From: Algoriphagus sanaruensis
GTDB taxonomy: Bacteria > Bacteroidota > Bacteroidia > Cytophagales > Cyclobacteriaceae
Direction of reading: 5' to 3'
Assembly (NCBI RefSeq): GCF_001593605.1
Contig: NZ_CP012836.1
Location: 1,364,001 to 1,428,000 of the forward strand
Length of the DNA: 64,000 nucleotides
Under the pieces are notes generated by a model. The model searched no databases. It saw only the letters and a program-made list of their open reading frames with translations, and was not told the origin of the DNA. This document shows, in pieces, positions 17,524 to 27,052 of this stretch. The stretch's first letter is position 1, and every line of letters begins with the position of its first letter. The translations under genes were made by a program, and so were the position numbers.

Positions 17524-18909
17524 ATGACCCAAAACTTGTTTTCAGAATTTGCTCCTACCTCCAAGTCCGATTGGATCCAGCAAGCGATTAAGGATTTGAA
17601 AGGAAGAGACTTTGATCAGACCTTAACTTCCACGCTTTGGGAGAAAATAACCCTACAGCCATTTTACACTTCAGAGGATATTCCAGAAAAGGTTTCATCT
17701 AAGATTTTTCACCCGGAATCTGAAATTCTAGGCATGTCGGCTCGAAACTGGAGCAATGCAGTCAGTGTTTATCCGGATTTTTCTTCCTCCCAAATCTTGG
17801 AAGTTCTTCAACACGGGGCAGATGCACTTGTGCTTCATTTACATGGATTTGAGGATTTAACGCAACTTCTTGCGGGGGTTATACCCGAATACATTTCGAT
17901 ATTTATTCGGCCTATTGGTAATCCTATTCCTGCGCTAAAGCAATTTTTTGATTGGGCGGATCAAACCGGAACAGACCCTGAAAAAATCAAAGGTGGTTTG
18001 CTTTGGGCTCCCTCCGATGTAGTCTTTGACTGGAATGAACCCTTCGGATTAGGACTGGAAGTTTTGGAGGAACTAATAGAAATGAGCGAACCTTATCCCA
18101 ACTTCAAACCTCTGACATTGAAAACCTCCCGTTATTCTGAGGCAGGTGGTGATCCTGTACAGGCAATCGTCTGGAGTATGGGTGAATTGATTGAAATACT
18201 TGATTCTGAGCAAGTGTCTGTTGATCGATTATTCCAAAGCATACTCCTTGAAGCGAGTATCGGCGAGTCTCATTTTGGTGAAATAGCCAGATTACGAGCA
18301 TTTAGAGAAGCCATGTCAAGGTTAGCAGCCACTTATGATGTCCAGATTCCTGAGGAAAAATGGGAACTCATTGCTCAAACTGCTCAATGGTCTAAGTCAG
18401 TTCTTGATGTCCATACGAATCTTATTCGACAGACCTACGAGGCAATGGCTGGGGTGTTGGGTGGAGCAAATCACCTCTGGCTTAGGCCAATCCTAGAAGA
18501 GGACGCCGGAGAGCTGGAGCAAAGAATAGCGAGAAATGTATCCACTATTTTAAAAGAAGAGTCTTATTTGGATAAGATCATGGATCCTACAGCTGGGTCA
18601 TTTTACATCGATTCACTTACCAGTACTTTGGTGGATATTCTAAAGAAAGGGTTGAAGGACCTAGTCGGAATGGGAGGTTGGCAATCCATCCTTGAAAAGG
18701 GATCAATCCATGAATCGGTTCGATCTCGAAGGCAGGCTATTCAACAGGCCTATTTTGATGGAGATTTCTCAAAAATTGGTGTAAATAAATACCCAGCCTT
18801 GCCTGTGCTTCAAAAGAATTATTCTCTGGATTATTTCGAGGAAAAGAGCAATGAACTCAATCCTACCCGTGCTTCCTATCTTGTTGAACTCAAAACTTTG
18901 GAGCAATGA
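17524..18909 (+). CDS. mutA: Methylmalonyl-CoA mutase small subunit
   Basis: 461 residues from ATG 17524 ([17 protein letters not shown]); an upstream in-frame ATG at 17473 adds 17 residues not typical of the family. It resembles the mutase TIM-barrel family ([20 protein letters not shown] and [13 protein letters not shown] motifs seen) but lacks the cobalamin-binding domain and its DxHxxG motif, as expected for the non-catalytic beta subunit. Works as a heterodimer with MutB in the propionate/succinyl-CoA pathway. Its stop overlaps the mutB start by four bases. Confidence 0.95.
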   Translation: MTQNLFSEFAPTSKSDWIQQAIKDLKGRDFDQTLTSTLWEKITLQPFYTSEDIPEKVSSKIFHPESEILGMSARNWSNAVSVYPDFSSSQILEVLQHGADALVLHLHGFEDLTQLLAGVIPEYISIFIRPIGNPIPALKQFFDWADQTGTDPEKIKGGLLWAPSDVVFDWNEPFGLGLEVLEELIEMSEPYPNFKPLTLKTSRYSEAGGDPVQAIVWSMGELIEILDSEQVSVDRLFQSILLEASIGESHFGEIARLRAFREAMSRLAATYDVQIPEEKWELIAQTAQWSKSVLDVHTNLIRQTYEAMAGVLGGANHLWLRPILEEDAGELEQRIARNVSTILKEESYLDKIMDPTAGSFYIDSLTSTLVDILKKGLKDLVGMGGWQSILEKGSIHESVRSRRQAIQQAYFDGDFSKIGVNKYPALPVLQKNYSLDYFEEKSNELNPTRASYLVELKTLEQ

Positions 18910-21026
18910 AGCCTGATTTTTCAAAATGGTCTAATCAAACCAAGGGATTTGAGAACCAATCACGATTAGAATTTTGGGAAACAGCAGAGCAGATCAAGGT
19001 TCCAAACCGATTTGATTCTCAAAGACTTTCGCATATCGATCAACTTCATTTTGCAGCTGGCATTCCTCCCTATCTTCGAGGTCCTTACAGCACCATGTAT
19101 GTGCAAAGGCCCTGGACCATTCGTCAATATGCTGGATTTTCGACTGCAGAAGAATCCAATGCATTTTATAGAAGAAACCTAGCGGCAGGACAAAAGGGAC
19201 TTTCGGTAGCCTTTGATCTAGCAACTCATCGAGGCTACGATTCAGACCATCCGAGAGTCCAAGGTGATGTCGGCAAAGCGGGGGTGGCAATAGATACCGT
19301 GGAGGACATGAATATTTTGTTTGATCAAATTCCCTTAGATCAAATGTCTGTATCCATGACGATGAATGGGGCAGTTATTCCGGTTTTGGCATTTTTTATT
19401 GTGGCTGCAGAGGAGCAAGGTGTAAGTCCTGAAAAGCTCAGTGGGACCATCCAAAATGATATTTTGAAGGAATTTATGGTGAGGAATACCTACATCTATC
19501 CTCCTCAGCCAAGTATGCGGATCATTGGTGACATCTTTGAATTTACTTCGAAGTATATGCCAAAATTCAACTCTATTTCTATTTCTGGTTATCATATGCA
19601 GGAGGCTGGTGCCACTGCTGATTTAGAGTTGGCTTACACCTTGGCGGATGGACTAGAGTATCTTCGGACAGGGATCAAAGCTGGTCTAGATATCGATGAT
19701 TTTGCGCCTAGGTTGTCCTTTTTCTGGGCGATTGGGATGAACTATTTTATGGAAATTGCCAAGATGCGAGCGGGGCGATTGCTTTGGTCCAAGATCGTAA
19801 AGCAATTCAATCCCAAGGATCACAAGTCATTGGCCCTGCGAACACACTGTCAAACCTCCGGCTGGTCGCTTACGGAGCAGGACCCGTTTAATAATGTAAC
19901 TCGAACTGCCATCGAAGCACTGGGAGCAGCGATGGGACATACGCAGTCTCTCCATACCAATTCTCTGGATGAGGCAATCGCCTTGCCTACAGATTTTTCT
20001 GCGCGAATTGCTAGAAATACCCAATTGGTATTGCAAGAGGAAACCGGAATCACGAAAGTCGTGGACCCTTGGGGAGGTTCTTTTTATGTAGAATACCTTA
20101 CTGACCAACTTGCTCAGAAAGCATGGGCTCTAATTCAGGAAGTGGAGGAAATGGGTGGAATGGCGAAAGCGATCGAGGCTGGACTTCCTAAACTTCGAAT
20201 CGAGGAAGCTGCAGCCAAGAAACAAGCGCGTATAGATAGTGGTAAAGATATTATTGTCGGAATCAATCGATATCAGGTAGAAAAGGCTACCGAAATTGAT
20301 TTGCTCGAGGTAGACAATCAATCGGTTCGAGAAGCTCAAATCCAACGTCTCCAAGAAGTAAAAGCCACAAGAAAGCAGAACGAGGTGGATGCTTCACTGG
20401 AAAAGCTTACCCATGCAGCTCAGACAGGAACAGGGAATTTGCTGGCCTTGGCTGTGGATGCCGCTCGAAAAAGAGCTACTTTAGGAGAAATCTCCGATGC
20501 GATGGAAAAGGCCTTTGGAAGACATAAGGCTCAGACGAAATCGATCTCCGGAGTTTACGCAGCAGCAGTGAAAAATCAAGAATCATTTAAAAAAGCCCAA
20601 TCACTTTCTGATCGATTTGCTGAGTTGGAAGGTCGTCGCCCTCGAATTTTGGTGGCCAAGATGGGGCAAGACGGGCATGACCGTGGGGCCAAAGTGATTG
20701 CTACTGGATTTGCTGATTTGGGATTTGACGTAGACATCGGGCCCTTATTCCAAACGCCTCAAGAGGTGGCAGAGCAGGCTGTCGAAAATGACGTTCATTT
20801 GGTAGGGGCTTCCTCCCTAGCGGCAGGTCATAAGACGTTGATTCCTCAATTGATCCAAGCGCTTCGAGACTTGGGTAGACCAGATATTATGGTGGTAGCT
20901 GGTGGTGTAATTCCAGCCAAAGATTACGAGTTTTTGGAAAAAGCCGGAGTTTCGGCAGTATTTGGGCCGGGTACAGTTTTGTCGGAAGCGGCAATAACAA
21001 TACTGGAAAAATTGATTCAAGAATAA
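18906..21026 (+). CDS. mutB: Methylmalonyl-CoA mutase large (catalytic) subunit
   Basis: 706 residues. Interconverts (R)-methylmalonyl-CoA and succinyl-CoA using adenosylcobalamin. N-terminal TIM barrel with the substrate loop [17 protein letters not shown] and [16 protein letters not shown]-terminal B12-binding domain with the lower-ligand histidine motif [17 protein letters not shown] (DxHxxG) and the downstream S-x-L and GG motifs ([16 protein letters not shown]). Overlaps mutA by ATGA and ends at a strong terminator. Product succinyl-CoA feeds SucCD. Confidence 0.97.
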   Translation: MKPDFSKWSNQTKGFENQSRLEFWETAEQIKVPNRFDSQRLSHIDQLHFAAGIPPYLRGPYSTMYVQRPWTIRQYAGFSTAEESNAFYRRNLAAGQKGLSVAFDLATHRGYDSDHPRVQGDVGKAGVAIDTVEDMNILFDQIPLDQMSVSMTMNGAVIPVLAFFIVAAEEQGVSPEKLSGTIQNDILKEFMVRNTYIYPPQPSMRIIGDIFEFTSKYMPKFNSISISGYHMQEAGATADLELAYTLADGLEYLRTGIKAGLDIDDFAPRLSFFWAIGMNYFMEIAKMRAGRLLWSKIVKQFNPKDHKSLALRTHCQTSGWSLTEQDPFNNVTRTAIEALGAAMGHTQSLHTNSLDEAIALPTDFSARIARNTQLVLQEETGITKVVDPWGGSFYVEYLTDQLAQKAWALIQEVEEMGGMAKAIEAGLPKLRIEEAAAKKQARIDSGKDIIVGINRYQVEKATEIDLLEVDNQSVREAQIQRLQEVKATRKQNEVDASLEKLTHAAQTGTGNLLALAVDAARKRATLGEISDAMEKAFGRHKAQTKSISGVYAAAVKNQESFKKAQSLSDRFAELEGRRPRILVAKMGQDGHDRGAKVIATGFADLGFDVDIGPLFQTPQEVAEQAVENDVHLVGASSLAAGHKTLIPQLIQALRDLGRPDIMVVAGGVIPAKDYEFLEKAGVSAVFGPGTVLSEAAITILEKLIQE

Positions 21027-21059
21027 ACAAAAAGGGCTGTTTTAAACAGCCCTTTTTGT
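21027..21059. terminator. Bidirectional terminator between mutB and the FISUMP gene
   Basis: Perfect 16-bp inverted repeat (21027-21042 and 21044-21059) around a single T, with core AAAAAGGGCTGTTT, providing T-tracts in both directions. It directly abuts the stop codon of the convergent gene. Confidence 0.9.
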
Positions 21060-21060
21060 T

Positions 21061-21702
21061 TTAGTCAATTTTTATGAGTCTGACAGATAGGCCATTAAAT
21101 GGATAGCTCAGGGCCTTCTCGAAGGGGTATTTATTCTCGCCAAGGTTTCGGTTGATCACTAGGTTTTCTTCGAGTGTGCTGCTCCAGAAAAATGCTATTT
21201 CTCCAAACCCCTCAAATTCACCGACATCATTGATCATTCCGATTGGATAGCCTTGAAATCCACTTTCGTTGGTCCCATTCTCGGAGCTCCAGCCTTGAGC
21301 GCTTTTTAGTTTAATAGTGGCGGCTGCAGAGCCTCCCAGAGCTTCGGCGAGTTGGTTCCAATCCTCATCTGTGGGGATTCTCCAACCCTCAGGAGCGATA
21401 CCACGTTCGTCTGAGATTGCTAGATAATTATATAGTTTTCCCAAGAATTGGCCATTGGCTTCGTCGAAATTCAGGTCCACATAAGCAGGCATCATAAATG
21501 CCTCTCCAAGCATCCACTCTTCTCCATCGTAGGCAGCTGGAATCGTGTCGCCATTTCTAAAGGTACTGACATTGAGATTTTCGGCCATCCAAGTCTGATT
21601 TCCGATTTTTATGGTGGCGTAGGTTCGTCCTTCGTGGTCTGTAACTTGGCCATTGGCAATGAAGGGAAACGATAAAATGAGGACTAAAAAGAGGTTTTGC
21701 AT
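21061..21702 (-). CDS. Secreted FISUMP-domain protein
   Basis: 213 residues from ATG 21702 (MQNLFLVLILSFPFIANGQ, signal peptide); the frame extends to a TTG at 21732. The mature protein is one FISUMP (Fibrobacter succinogenes major paralogous) domain: DHEGRTYATIKIGNQTWMAENLN, LYNYLA, APEGWRIPTDEDWNQL, FWSST and a C-terminal GLSVRLIK. The domain is common in secreted Bacteroidetes proteins, of unknown function. No sorting domain or lipobox is seen, so it may be periplasmic or released. Confidence 0.88.
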   Translation of the reverse strand: MQNLFLVLILSFPFIANGQVTDHEGRTYATIKIGNQTWMAENLNVSTFRNGDTIPAAYDGEEWMLGEAFMMPAYVDLNFDEANGQFLGKLYNYLAISDERGIAPEGWRIPTDEDWNQLAEALGGSAAATIKLKSAQGWSSENGTNESGFQGYPIGMINDVGEFEGFGEIAFFWSSTLEENLVINRNLGENKYPFEKALSYPFNGLSVRLIKID

Positions 21703-21787
21703 AGTTGTGAAGGGTTTGTCAAAAGTATGCAACCCGTTAAGGACTCACCATACGTCAAATTCCGTATTTAAAGCCCCTTTGTCCTAA

Positions 21788-22093
21788 TTATATCGCCATT
21801 TCTAATAGCGCATAACTCAGGCTTTTTCCATGCGCATCCATTGCCAATGAAGTGGTTACGCCACTGGCCAACGCGTTTTCACAAGTGAAAAGAAGGGCTT
21901 GAAGTTCAGGAATTTCGTGGCGGGTTATAGGGCCTTTTAGCTGGTGGGCGAGGTGGTGTTTGACTTTTTCAGCGGTGACTTTCTCTACCAAAAGCTCATA
22001 ATCCTTATCGTCCAAAGGAAAAAGGGAGAGTACCAGGGTATTTCCTTTGTCTCCAGCACGGCTGTGCGCGATATCGGCGAGTTTCTGGCTCAT
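21788..22093 (-). CDS. AtuA-like ferredoxin-fold domain protein (C-terminal half of AtuA)
   Basis: 101 residues. Matches the C-terminal domain that follows DUF1446 in AtuA proteins of acyclic terpene utilisation: LADIAHSRAGDKGNTLVLSLFP and the C-terminal DAHGKSLSYALLEM. In many bacteria it is fused to the larger part; here it is a separate gene overlapping it by four bases. Last gene of a five-gene operon. Biochemical role not established for the family. Confidence 0.88.
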   Translation of the reverse strand: MSQKLADIAHSRAGDKGNTLVLSLFPLDDKDYELLVEKVTAEKVKHHLAHQLKGPITRHEIPELQALLFTCENALASGVTTSLAMDAHGKSLSYALLEMAI

Positions 22094-23412
22094 GATTCAA
22101 AGACTTGGATAGAGGGTTGAATTTGATTGCGGTTCAAAAGAATAGAAACTACACCTATCACCTCATGGAGGTACTTTCTTGCGCCTCCGCCTCCAGCAGG
22201 TCCATTGGTGTAGAGTGCTTCTACCTCTTCTCCGACGAGTTGTGCCATGGATTTTTCATTCGATTTTCCTGCGATCCTTAGGCGGATTTCATAGGGTGAA
22301 CTCCCATAAGATAGGCTTTCTCCGTGTAGCGAACTCTGCCCGATGTAATCGATTCGAAATTCTTCAAAATGATGTCCAATCCGCTTTTTGATAATTTCTC
22401 CGGCCAATTTTGCGCGTTCCACCGCATTCGCTCCGGCATAGGAAATTTCACCCTCTCCAATCCAGCCAGCCTCATACCCCACACTTACTTTGAGGGTTTC
22501 GGGTTTGGATTTTCCGCTTCCTCCAGAGACTTTTATTTGGTTTGTGGTGACTTCTTCAAATCGCACACTTCGAAAATCTGCGATGACATCCGGCGTGTAA
22601 TATTTTTCGGGATCGAGAACCTCATATAGCAATTGTTCCTTGGCAGTTTGGGAATTAATCAAGCCTCCGGTGCCTTCTACTTTTGAAATCAAACCCAGGC
22701 CATCTTGACTTACCTCCACAATTGGATGCCCAAGGATATCCATATTCGGGACCGGTTTGGTTACAGGGTCTGCAAAATACCCCCCTGTAATTTGCCCAGC
22801 ACATTCCATCAAGTGGCCAATGACCGTTCCTTTACCCATCAGATCGGCATTTTCAGGGTCCCAGCCAAATTCATAAACCATGGGGGCAAGAAAAAGGGAA
22901 GGATCAGCTACCCTGCCTGTCAGTATAATATCCGCATCCGTTTTCAAAGCAGGAATAATCGTATCCACTCCTAAATAAGCGTTGGCAGAAATCAATTTTC
23001 CATAAGAAGTTAGAGCTCTGTTACCTTCCAAACTAAGTTCCGTTCCTTGAATATGATGAAAGACATCATCTCCAAGCACAACAGCCACTTTGATTTTTAA
23101 TCTGAGGCCTTGGGCTATTTCGAGGATTTTTTTTGCTCCGGAGATGGGATTAGCGGCACCCATATTGGTGATAAGCCGTGTCCCGTGTTGAATTAAAAGT
23201 GGGAGTAAGCCTTCGATTCTTCGTTCCAATAGGATATCATACCCTGCGTTTGGATCTTGTTGCTTTCTCTTTTGCGCCAAAGCGATCGTTCGCTCTGCGA
23301 GGCATTCTAATACAAGGTAATCTAAATTTCCATGTTGGGTCAGGATCAAGGCAGGTTCAAGACGATCTCCCGAAAACCCAGCCCCACATCCGATTCTTAG
23401 TTTTTTCTTCAT
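22090..23412 (-). CDS. AtuA-family (DUF1446) protein
   Basis: 440 residues, cytosolic. The N-terminus RIGCGAGFSGDRLEPALIL and later LITNMGAANPISGAKKILEIA, LTGRVADPSLFLAPMVYEF and GHLMECAGQITGGYF are family signatures. AtuA is required for growth on acyclic terpenes in Pseudomonas, but DUF1446 proteins are far more widespread and often accompany carboxylate catabolism; no reaction has been assigned. Gap to the transporter gene is 1 base, overlap with the C-terminal domain gene is 4 bases, so the products very probably form one complex. No acyl-CoA carboxylase or dehydrogenase is adjacent, so a terpene role is not supported here. Confidence 0.9.
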   Translation of the reverse strand: MKKKLRIGCGAGFSGDRLEPALILTQHGNLDYLVLECLAERTIALAQKRKQQDPNAGYDILLERRIEGLLPLLIQHGTRLITNMGAANPISGAKKILEIAQGLRLKIKVAVVLGDDVFHHIQGTELSLEGNRALTSYGKLISANAYLGVDTIIPALKTDADIILTGRVADPSLFLAPMVYEFGWDPENADLMGKGTVIGHLMECAGQITGGYFADPVTKPVPNMDILGHPIVEVSQDGLGLISKVEGTGGLINSQTAKEQLLYEVLDPEKYYTPDVIADFRSVRFEEVTTNQIKVSGGSGKSKPETLKVSVGYEAGWIGEGEISYAGANAVERAKLAGEIIKKRIGHHFEEFRIDYIGQSSLHGESLSYGSSPYEIRLRIAGKSNEKSMAQLVGEEVEALYTNGPAGGGGARKYLHEVIGVVSILLNRNQIQPSIQVFES

Positions 23413-23413
23413 T

Positions 23414-24700
23414 TCAGATAGAAATTATTCCGGATAAAACTGCCACCAAAAGCATGACCATGGTGGTTAAAAAGGCTAATGGAATCGTTTTTTTCTGATG
23501 ATCTCCCAACTCAATGCCAGCCAATCCAACCAGTAAAAAAGTAGATCCCGTCAATGGGCTGACAGGAAATCCGGTGGTCATTTGCCCCAAAATCGCAGCT
23601 TGGCCTACTTCCAAACCGCTTGCTCCAAATGAAGTGGCGGTGGAGGATAGGAGAGGTAAAATTCCAAAGTAGAAGGAATCCGGATCAAACAACATGCTGG
23701 CTGGCATGGCTACCAACCCAGTAAGTATGGGGAGTTTTTTCCCTACTGATTCAGGTAGAATTCCTTGGACGGTGGCTGCCATGGCTTCCATCATTCCACT
23801 TCCTTTGAGAATTCCTGTAAAACATCCCGCTGCAAAAAGGATCCCCGCCATTAGCATCGCTTCTTTTGCATGTCCATCGATTCGCTGTTTTTGATCCTCA
23901 ACTTTCGGGAAATTGATCAACAAAGCAAGTGCGAACGCAATCATAAAAACGACAAAGGGAGGTGCCCAAGAAAGTATGATACTAATTACAGCCACAAGGA
24001 TCAGCAAGATATTTACCCAGAAAAGCTTGGGTCTATTGACGGATTCTTGAATTTGCGTTTGAGATTTTAAAGGCTCGAATAGGACCGATTCCAAATTCGC
24101 CTTTTCCTTTTTTCCCAGATAAAAAGCAATAAAAAAGACCGTAATAAGCCCTGCAATCAAAGGGAGAATCATCGGATTAAAAAGCTCAGTCACTGTTACA
24201 TTCAAGGCAGATGCAGCACGAATAGTTGGGCCTCCCCAAGGAAGCATATTCATCGTGCCGGCAGAAATAGCAACAATACTTGCCAATGTCAATCTATTCA
24301 TTCCCATTTGGTCATAGATGGGGGCAAGTGCAGGAATAACAATTAAGAAAGTCACCGCACCTGAACCATCCAAATGAACCAACATACTCAAAAGGGCTGT
24401 CGCCAAGGCAATCTTGATGGGGTCATGTCCAGCTGCGCGGAGAAGTCCAGAAATTATGGGTTGGAAAGTGCCCGCATCCATTAGGATTCCAAAGAATAGA
24501 ATTGCGAACACAAACATGACTCCTGTAGGCGCAATAGTTTGAAGTCCTTCACCAATCCAGGTAGGAATCTCAGTTGCATTTCCTGAAATTATTCCGGTAC
24601 CAATAGGAATGAGTGTTAGTGCGATAATTGGAGAAGCTTTTTTTGTAATGACCAAAAAGAGCAAAAGCAGAATCGTGAGCAGTCCAAGAAATGCAAGCAT
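23414..24700 (-). CDS. CitMHS-family carboxylate:cation symporter
   Basis: 428 residues with about 11-12 hydrophobic helices. Family traits: N-terminal LLLFLVITKKASPIIALTLIPI, HLDGSGAVTFLIVIPAL, MLPWGGPTIRAAS, and FDPDSFYFGILPLL near the C-terminus, as in CitM/CitH metal-citrate and related carboxylate carriers. Takes up di- or tricarboxylates with protons or metal ions across the inner membrane; the actual substrate is open. Sits between the carboxylesterase and AtuA genes with gaps of 3 and 1 bases, so the likely substrate is the carboxylate freed by the esterase and handled by AtuA (inference). Confidence 0.9.
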   Translation of the reverse strand: MLAFLGLLTILLLLFLVITKKASPIIALTLIPIGTGIISGNATEIPTWIGEGLQTIAPTGVMFVFAILFFGILMDAGTFQPIISGLLRAAGHDPIKIALATALLSMLVHLDGSGAVTFLIVIPALAPIYDQMGMNRLTLASIVAISAGTMNMLPWGGPTIRAASALNVTVTELFNPMILPLIAGLITVFFIAFYLGKKEKANLESVLFEPLKSQTQIQESVNRPKLFWVNILLILVAVISIILSWAPPFVVFMIAFALALLINFPKVEDQKQRIDGHAKEAMLMAGILFAAGCFTGILKGSGMMEAMAATVQGILPESVGKKLPILTGLVAMPASMLFDPDSFYFGILPLLSSTATSFGASGLEVGQAAILGQMTTGFPVSPLTGSTFLLVGLAGIELGDHQKKTIPLAFLTTMVMLLVAVLSGIISI

Positions 24701-24703
24701 GAC

Positions 24704-26245
24704 TTAAGGATTGAGGCTTTCCATAAATTTCATTTGAGGCCAAAATGGCATTGCTCTGGTTTTTACCTCTGTTCCCAATTCAATTACGAGTGGGTTTTCA
24801 GGATTGAACACAGGCCATTCCGGTAATCCTTCACCATTGGGATTCCCTGTTTTGACAAAGTTGACCCAATAGTCTGACATCTGTTGCTCAAGATCATAAT
24901 CTACTTGTTCGAAAGGGCGATTCCAATTTCGTAGCGTATGTAAAGCATAGCTAAACTCAGCAGAATGAAATGCTCCAAAATTGGGTTCCCCGGGAGGTAC
25001 TCGAGTGAAAAAATAGAGGTATGCATCGTTTAGGCCTTTTTCCGATTGCATCTTTGCCCAGGTATAGTTTTGGAAGCCAAATCCTAAGACACCGATTGTA
25101 TTTAAGGATTCGCTCAGTTCAACTTCATTTTCCGCAGGAAAAAGCTCTAAATATTCGCCAGCTCGACCCCCATATTGTTTCTTAGCGTTGGCTTTAAATT
25201 CGGAGGGTGTGGTAGGCGGATTACCTGAAACTCGATCATCGGCATTCCACCCTGTGAGAAGGGGTACATCCGAAAAGGTTCCATTTTCAAATGCTTCTCG
25301 GACATTAGGAAGGATTTTCCCATCTACCACCGGTCCAAAACGTGCCGGAATTTTCAGAAGGCTATCTGCCGGTAGTTGGCGGAGATCAGCTAATGTGATT
25401 CCCAAAGTATCGGTAAGTTGCTTGCCGCGCTCCTCAGCCCCCTGGATTCCTGAAATCAGACCAGTTCCTCGATTAAACATGCCGCCACTTTGGGCGATAG
25501 CTTTGTGAAAAAGCTCTTTAGCTTTTGGAGAAACGACCAGAGCATTGACACTGAATGCTCCTGCTGACTGGCCCGCGATGGTGACATTGTCAGGATCTCC
25601 ACCGAATTCGGCGATGTTCTTTTTCACCCACTCTAATCCAGCAATCTGATCTAAAAGCCCGTAATTCCCGGAGGTTTGTTCTGGATTTTCAGCACTCAAT
25701 TCAGGATGAGCCAAAAACCCAAGCATGCCCACTCTGTAGTTAAGCGCAACGACGACAATGCCCTTTTTTGCTAAATCCTCACCATCGTAAAGTGGTACGG
25801 TATTTCCGCCTGAGCTAAACCCTCCTCCATAAATCCAAACCATCACGGGTCGCTTTTCATCCTTTTTATCGGCGGCAGTCCAAACATTGAGGTACAGGCA
25901 GTCTTCTGATATGGGTGCTTTTGGAATCAGGAATTCCTCCGACCAGGCAAAAAATGGAACGGGCGGATTTTGCATTGGAGCAGCAGGATTTTCTGTACAA
26001 GACTTGATTCCTTCCCAAGGGATCACGGGCTGGGGAGCTTTCCATCTGAACTCCCCAAGAGGAGGTGCTGCAAATGGAATTCCCTTAAATACTTTAACCT
26101 GTCCAGAAGAGTCTAATTTTCCGGAGATCAAACCTCCTTCCACCGAAAGAGAGTCGATTGAAAGTAACTGGGCTTGTTCAGATTTGGAACAAGAAAAAAG
26201 GAGTACACTCGCTGTGAAAAGAAGCAGAATGGAGGCTATTCGCAT
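24704..26245 (-). CDS. Type-B carboxylesterase lipoprotein
   Basis: 513 residues. Lipobox LFSCSKS, so membrane-anchored. Alpha/beta hydrolase: FKGIPFAAPPLGEFRWK, EDCLYLNVW, oxyanion loop YGGGFSSGG, nucleophile serine in TIAGQSAGAFS (G-Q-S-A-G rather than the common G-E-S-A-G), and catalytic histidine in FGAFHSAEFSYAL. Hydrolyses carboxylic esters at the cell surface or in the periplasm. Paralogous in type to the divergent gene at 27053. Second gene of the operon. Confidence 0.92.
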   Translation of the reverse strand: MRIASILLLFTASVLLFSCSKSEQAQLLSIDSLSVEGGLISGKLDSSGQVKVFKGIPFAAPPLGEFRWKAPQPVIPWEGIKSCTENPAAPMQNPPVPFFAWSEEFLIPKAPISEDCLYLNVWTAADKKDEKRPVMVWIYGGGFSSGGNTVPLYDGEDLAKKGIVVVALNYRVGMLGFLAHPELSAENPEQTSGNYGLLDQIAGLEWVKKNIAEFGGDPDNVTIAGQSAGAFSVNALVVSPKAKELFHKAIAQSGGMFNRGTGLISGIQGAEERGKQLTDTLGITLADLRQLPADSLLKIPARFGPVVDGKILPNVREAFENGTFSDVPLLTGWNADDRVSGNPPTTPSEFKANAKKQYGGRAGEYLELFPAENEVELSESLNTIGVLGFGFQNYTWAKMQSEKGLNDAYLYFFTRVPPGEPNFGAFHSAEFSYALHTLRNWNRPFEQVDYDLEQQMSDYWVNFVKTGNPNGEGLPEWPVFNPENPLVIELGTEVKTRAMPFWPQMKFMESLNP

Positions 26246-26248
26246 GGG

Positions 26249-26953
26249 TTAGGTGGTTTTGAAACTGTAGAGGTAGGGAGCTTTGTGGCTTTTGCCAGTA
26301 AATAGTTTTTCATGCCTTTCCAGAATGTCAAGACTGAGCATTTTTCGCTGAAAGCTTGTTCTTCGAAGTTTTTGCCCGAGAATGGCTTCATAGACAGCCT
26401 GAAGTTCATTCATTGTAAATCGTTCGGGAAGCAAATTTCCTCCGATCAATTTTCGGTCAAGATTGTCCCGTAATGTTTGTAGCGCCTTCTGGACGATTTT
26501 TCCGTGGTCAAAAATTAACTCCGGAAGTTGCTCAACCTCGTACCAAGCAATAGAATCTGATAAAGCATCTGGTGTAAGAGTGACTTTTTCGTGGTCAATT
26601 AAGGCATAGTAGGCAACTGAAAAAAAACGATCCAACATCCAATAATTCTCAGGAATGAGGTGCCCATTAGCTTCTAAAATGGTCCGCATTTTTTCGGGCT
26701 GAAATCGATCAATATCCCCAAAGGTGTGGAATTGCTCAAGATAGATTTCTTTTAATCCGGTTCGTTCATAGAGACCTCGTTTGACGGCTTCTTCTAGGTT
26801 TTCCGTTTTTCTAACAAATCCACCAGGAAGTGCAAACCAGCCCGTTGCATGATATTCCATCAGGAGTATTTTTAGTTTTCCTTTCGAAAAACCAAAAACA
26901 ACGGAGTCATAGGCAAGGTGAGGAACGTATTGGGTGACTTCAGGGAGTGGCAT
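26249..26953 (-). CDS. Nudix-fold transcriptional regulator (NrtR/AraR-like)
   Basis: 234 residues. N-terminal Nudix fold (about 15-150), C-terminal winged helix (about 160-230; FTMNELQAVYEAILGQKLRRTSFQRKM). The Nudix box GGFVRKTENLEEAVKRGLYERTG lacks the catalytic Glu residues (RGLYER replaces RExxEE), so it should sense a ligand rather than hydrolyse it, as in Nudix-related regulators such as Bacteroides AraR. First gene of the operon and divergent from the second esterase, which makes it the likely local regulator of both. A candidate operator lies between them. Confidence 0.9.
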   Translation of the reverse strand: MPLPEVTQYVPHLAYDSVVFGFSKGKLKILLMEYHATGWFALPGGFVRKTENLEEAVKRGLYERTGLKEIYLEQFHTFGDIDRFQPEKMRTILEANGHLIPENYWMLDRFFSVAYYALIDHEKVTLTPDALSDSIAWYEVEQLPELIFDHGKIVQKALQTLRDNLDRKLIGGNLLPERFTMNELQAVYEAILGQKLRRTSFQRKMLSLDILERHEKLFTGKSHKAPYLYSFKTT

Positions 26954-27007
26954 ACTGGGCTTGGATTCTGGTCTAAGTAACTAGGAATTTTCGGGACTAG
27001 CAATTAA

Positions 27008-27030
27008 TATTGTCTCACTATGTAACAATA
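27008..27030. promoter_or_regulatory. Candidate operator between Nudix regulator and carboxylesterase
   Basis: TATTGT, 11 bases, ACAATA: a perfect 6-bp inverted repeat in the only 99-base gap that separates the divergent units. Two helical turns between arm centres fit a dimeric winged-helix regulator. No binding data; a single occurrence only. Confidence 0.4.
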
Positions 27031-27052
27031 GCTAGATAGTATCCCCGAATCT

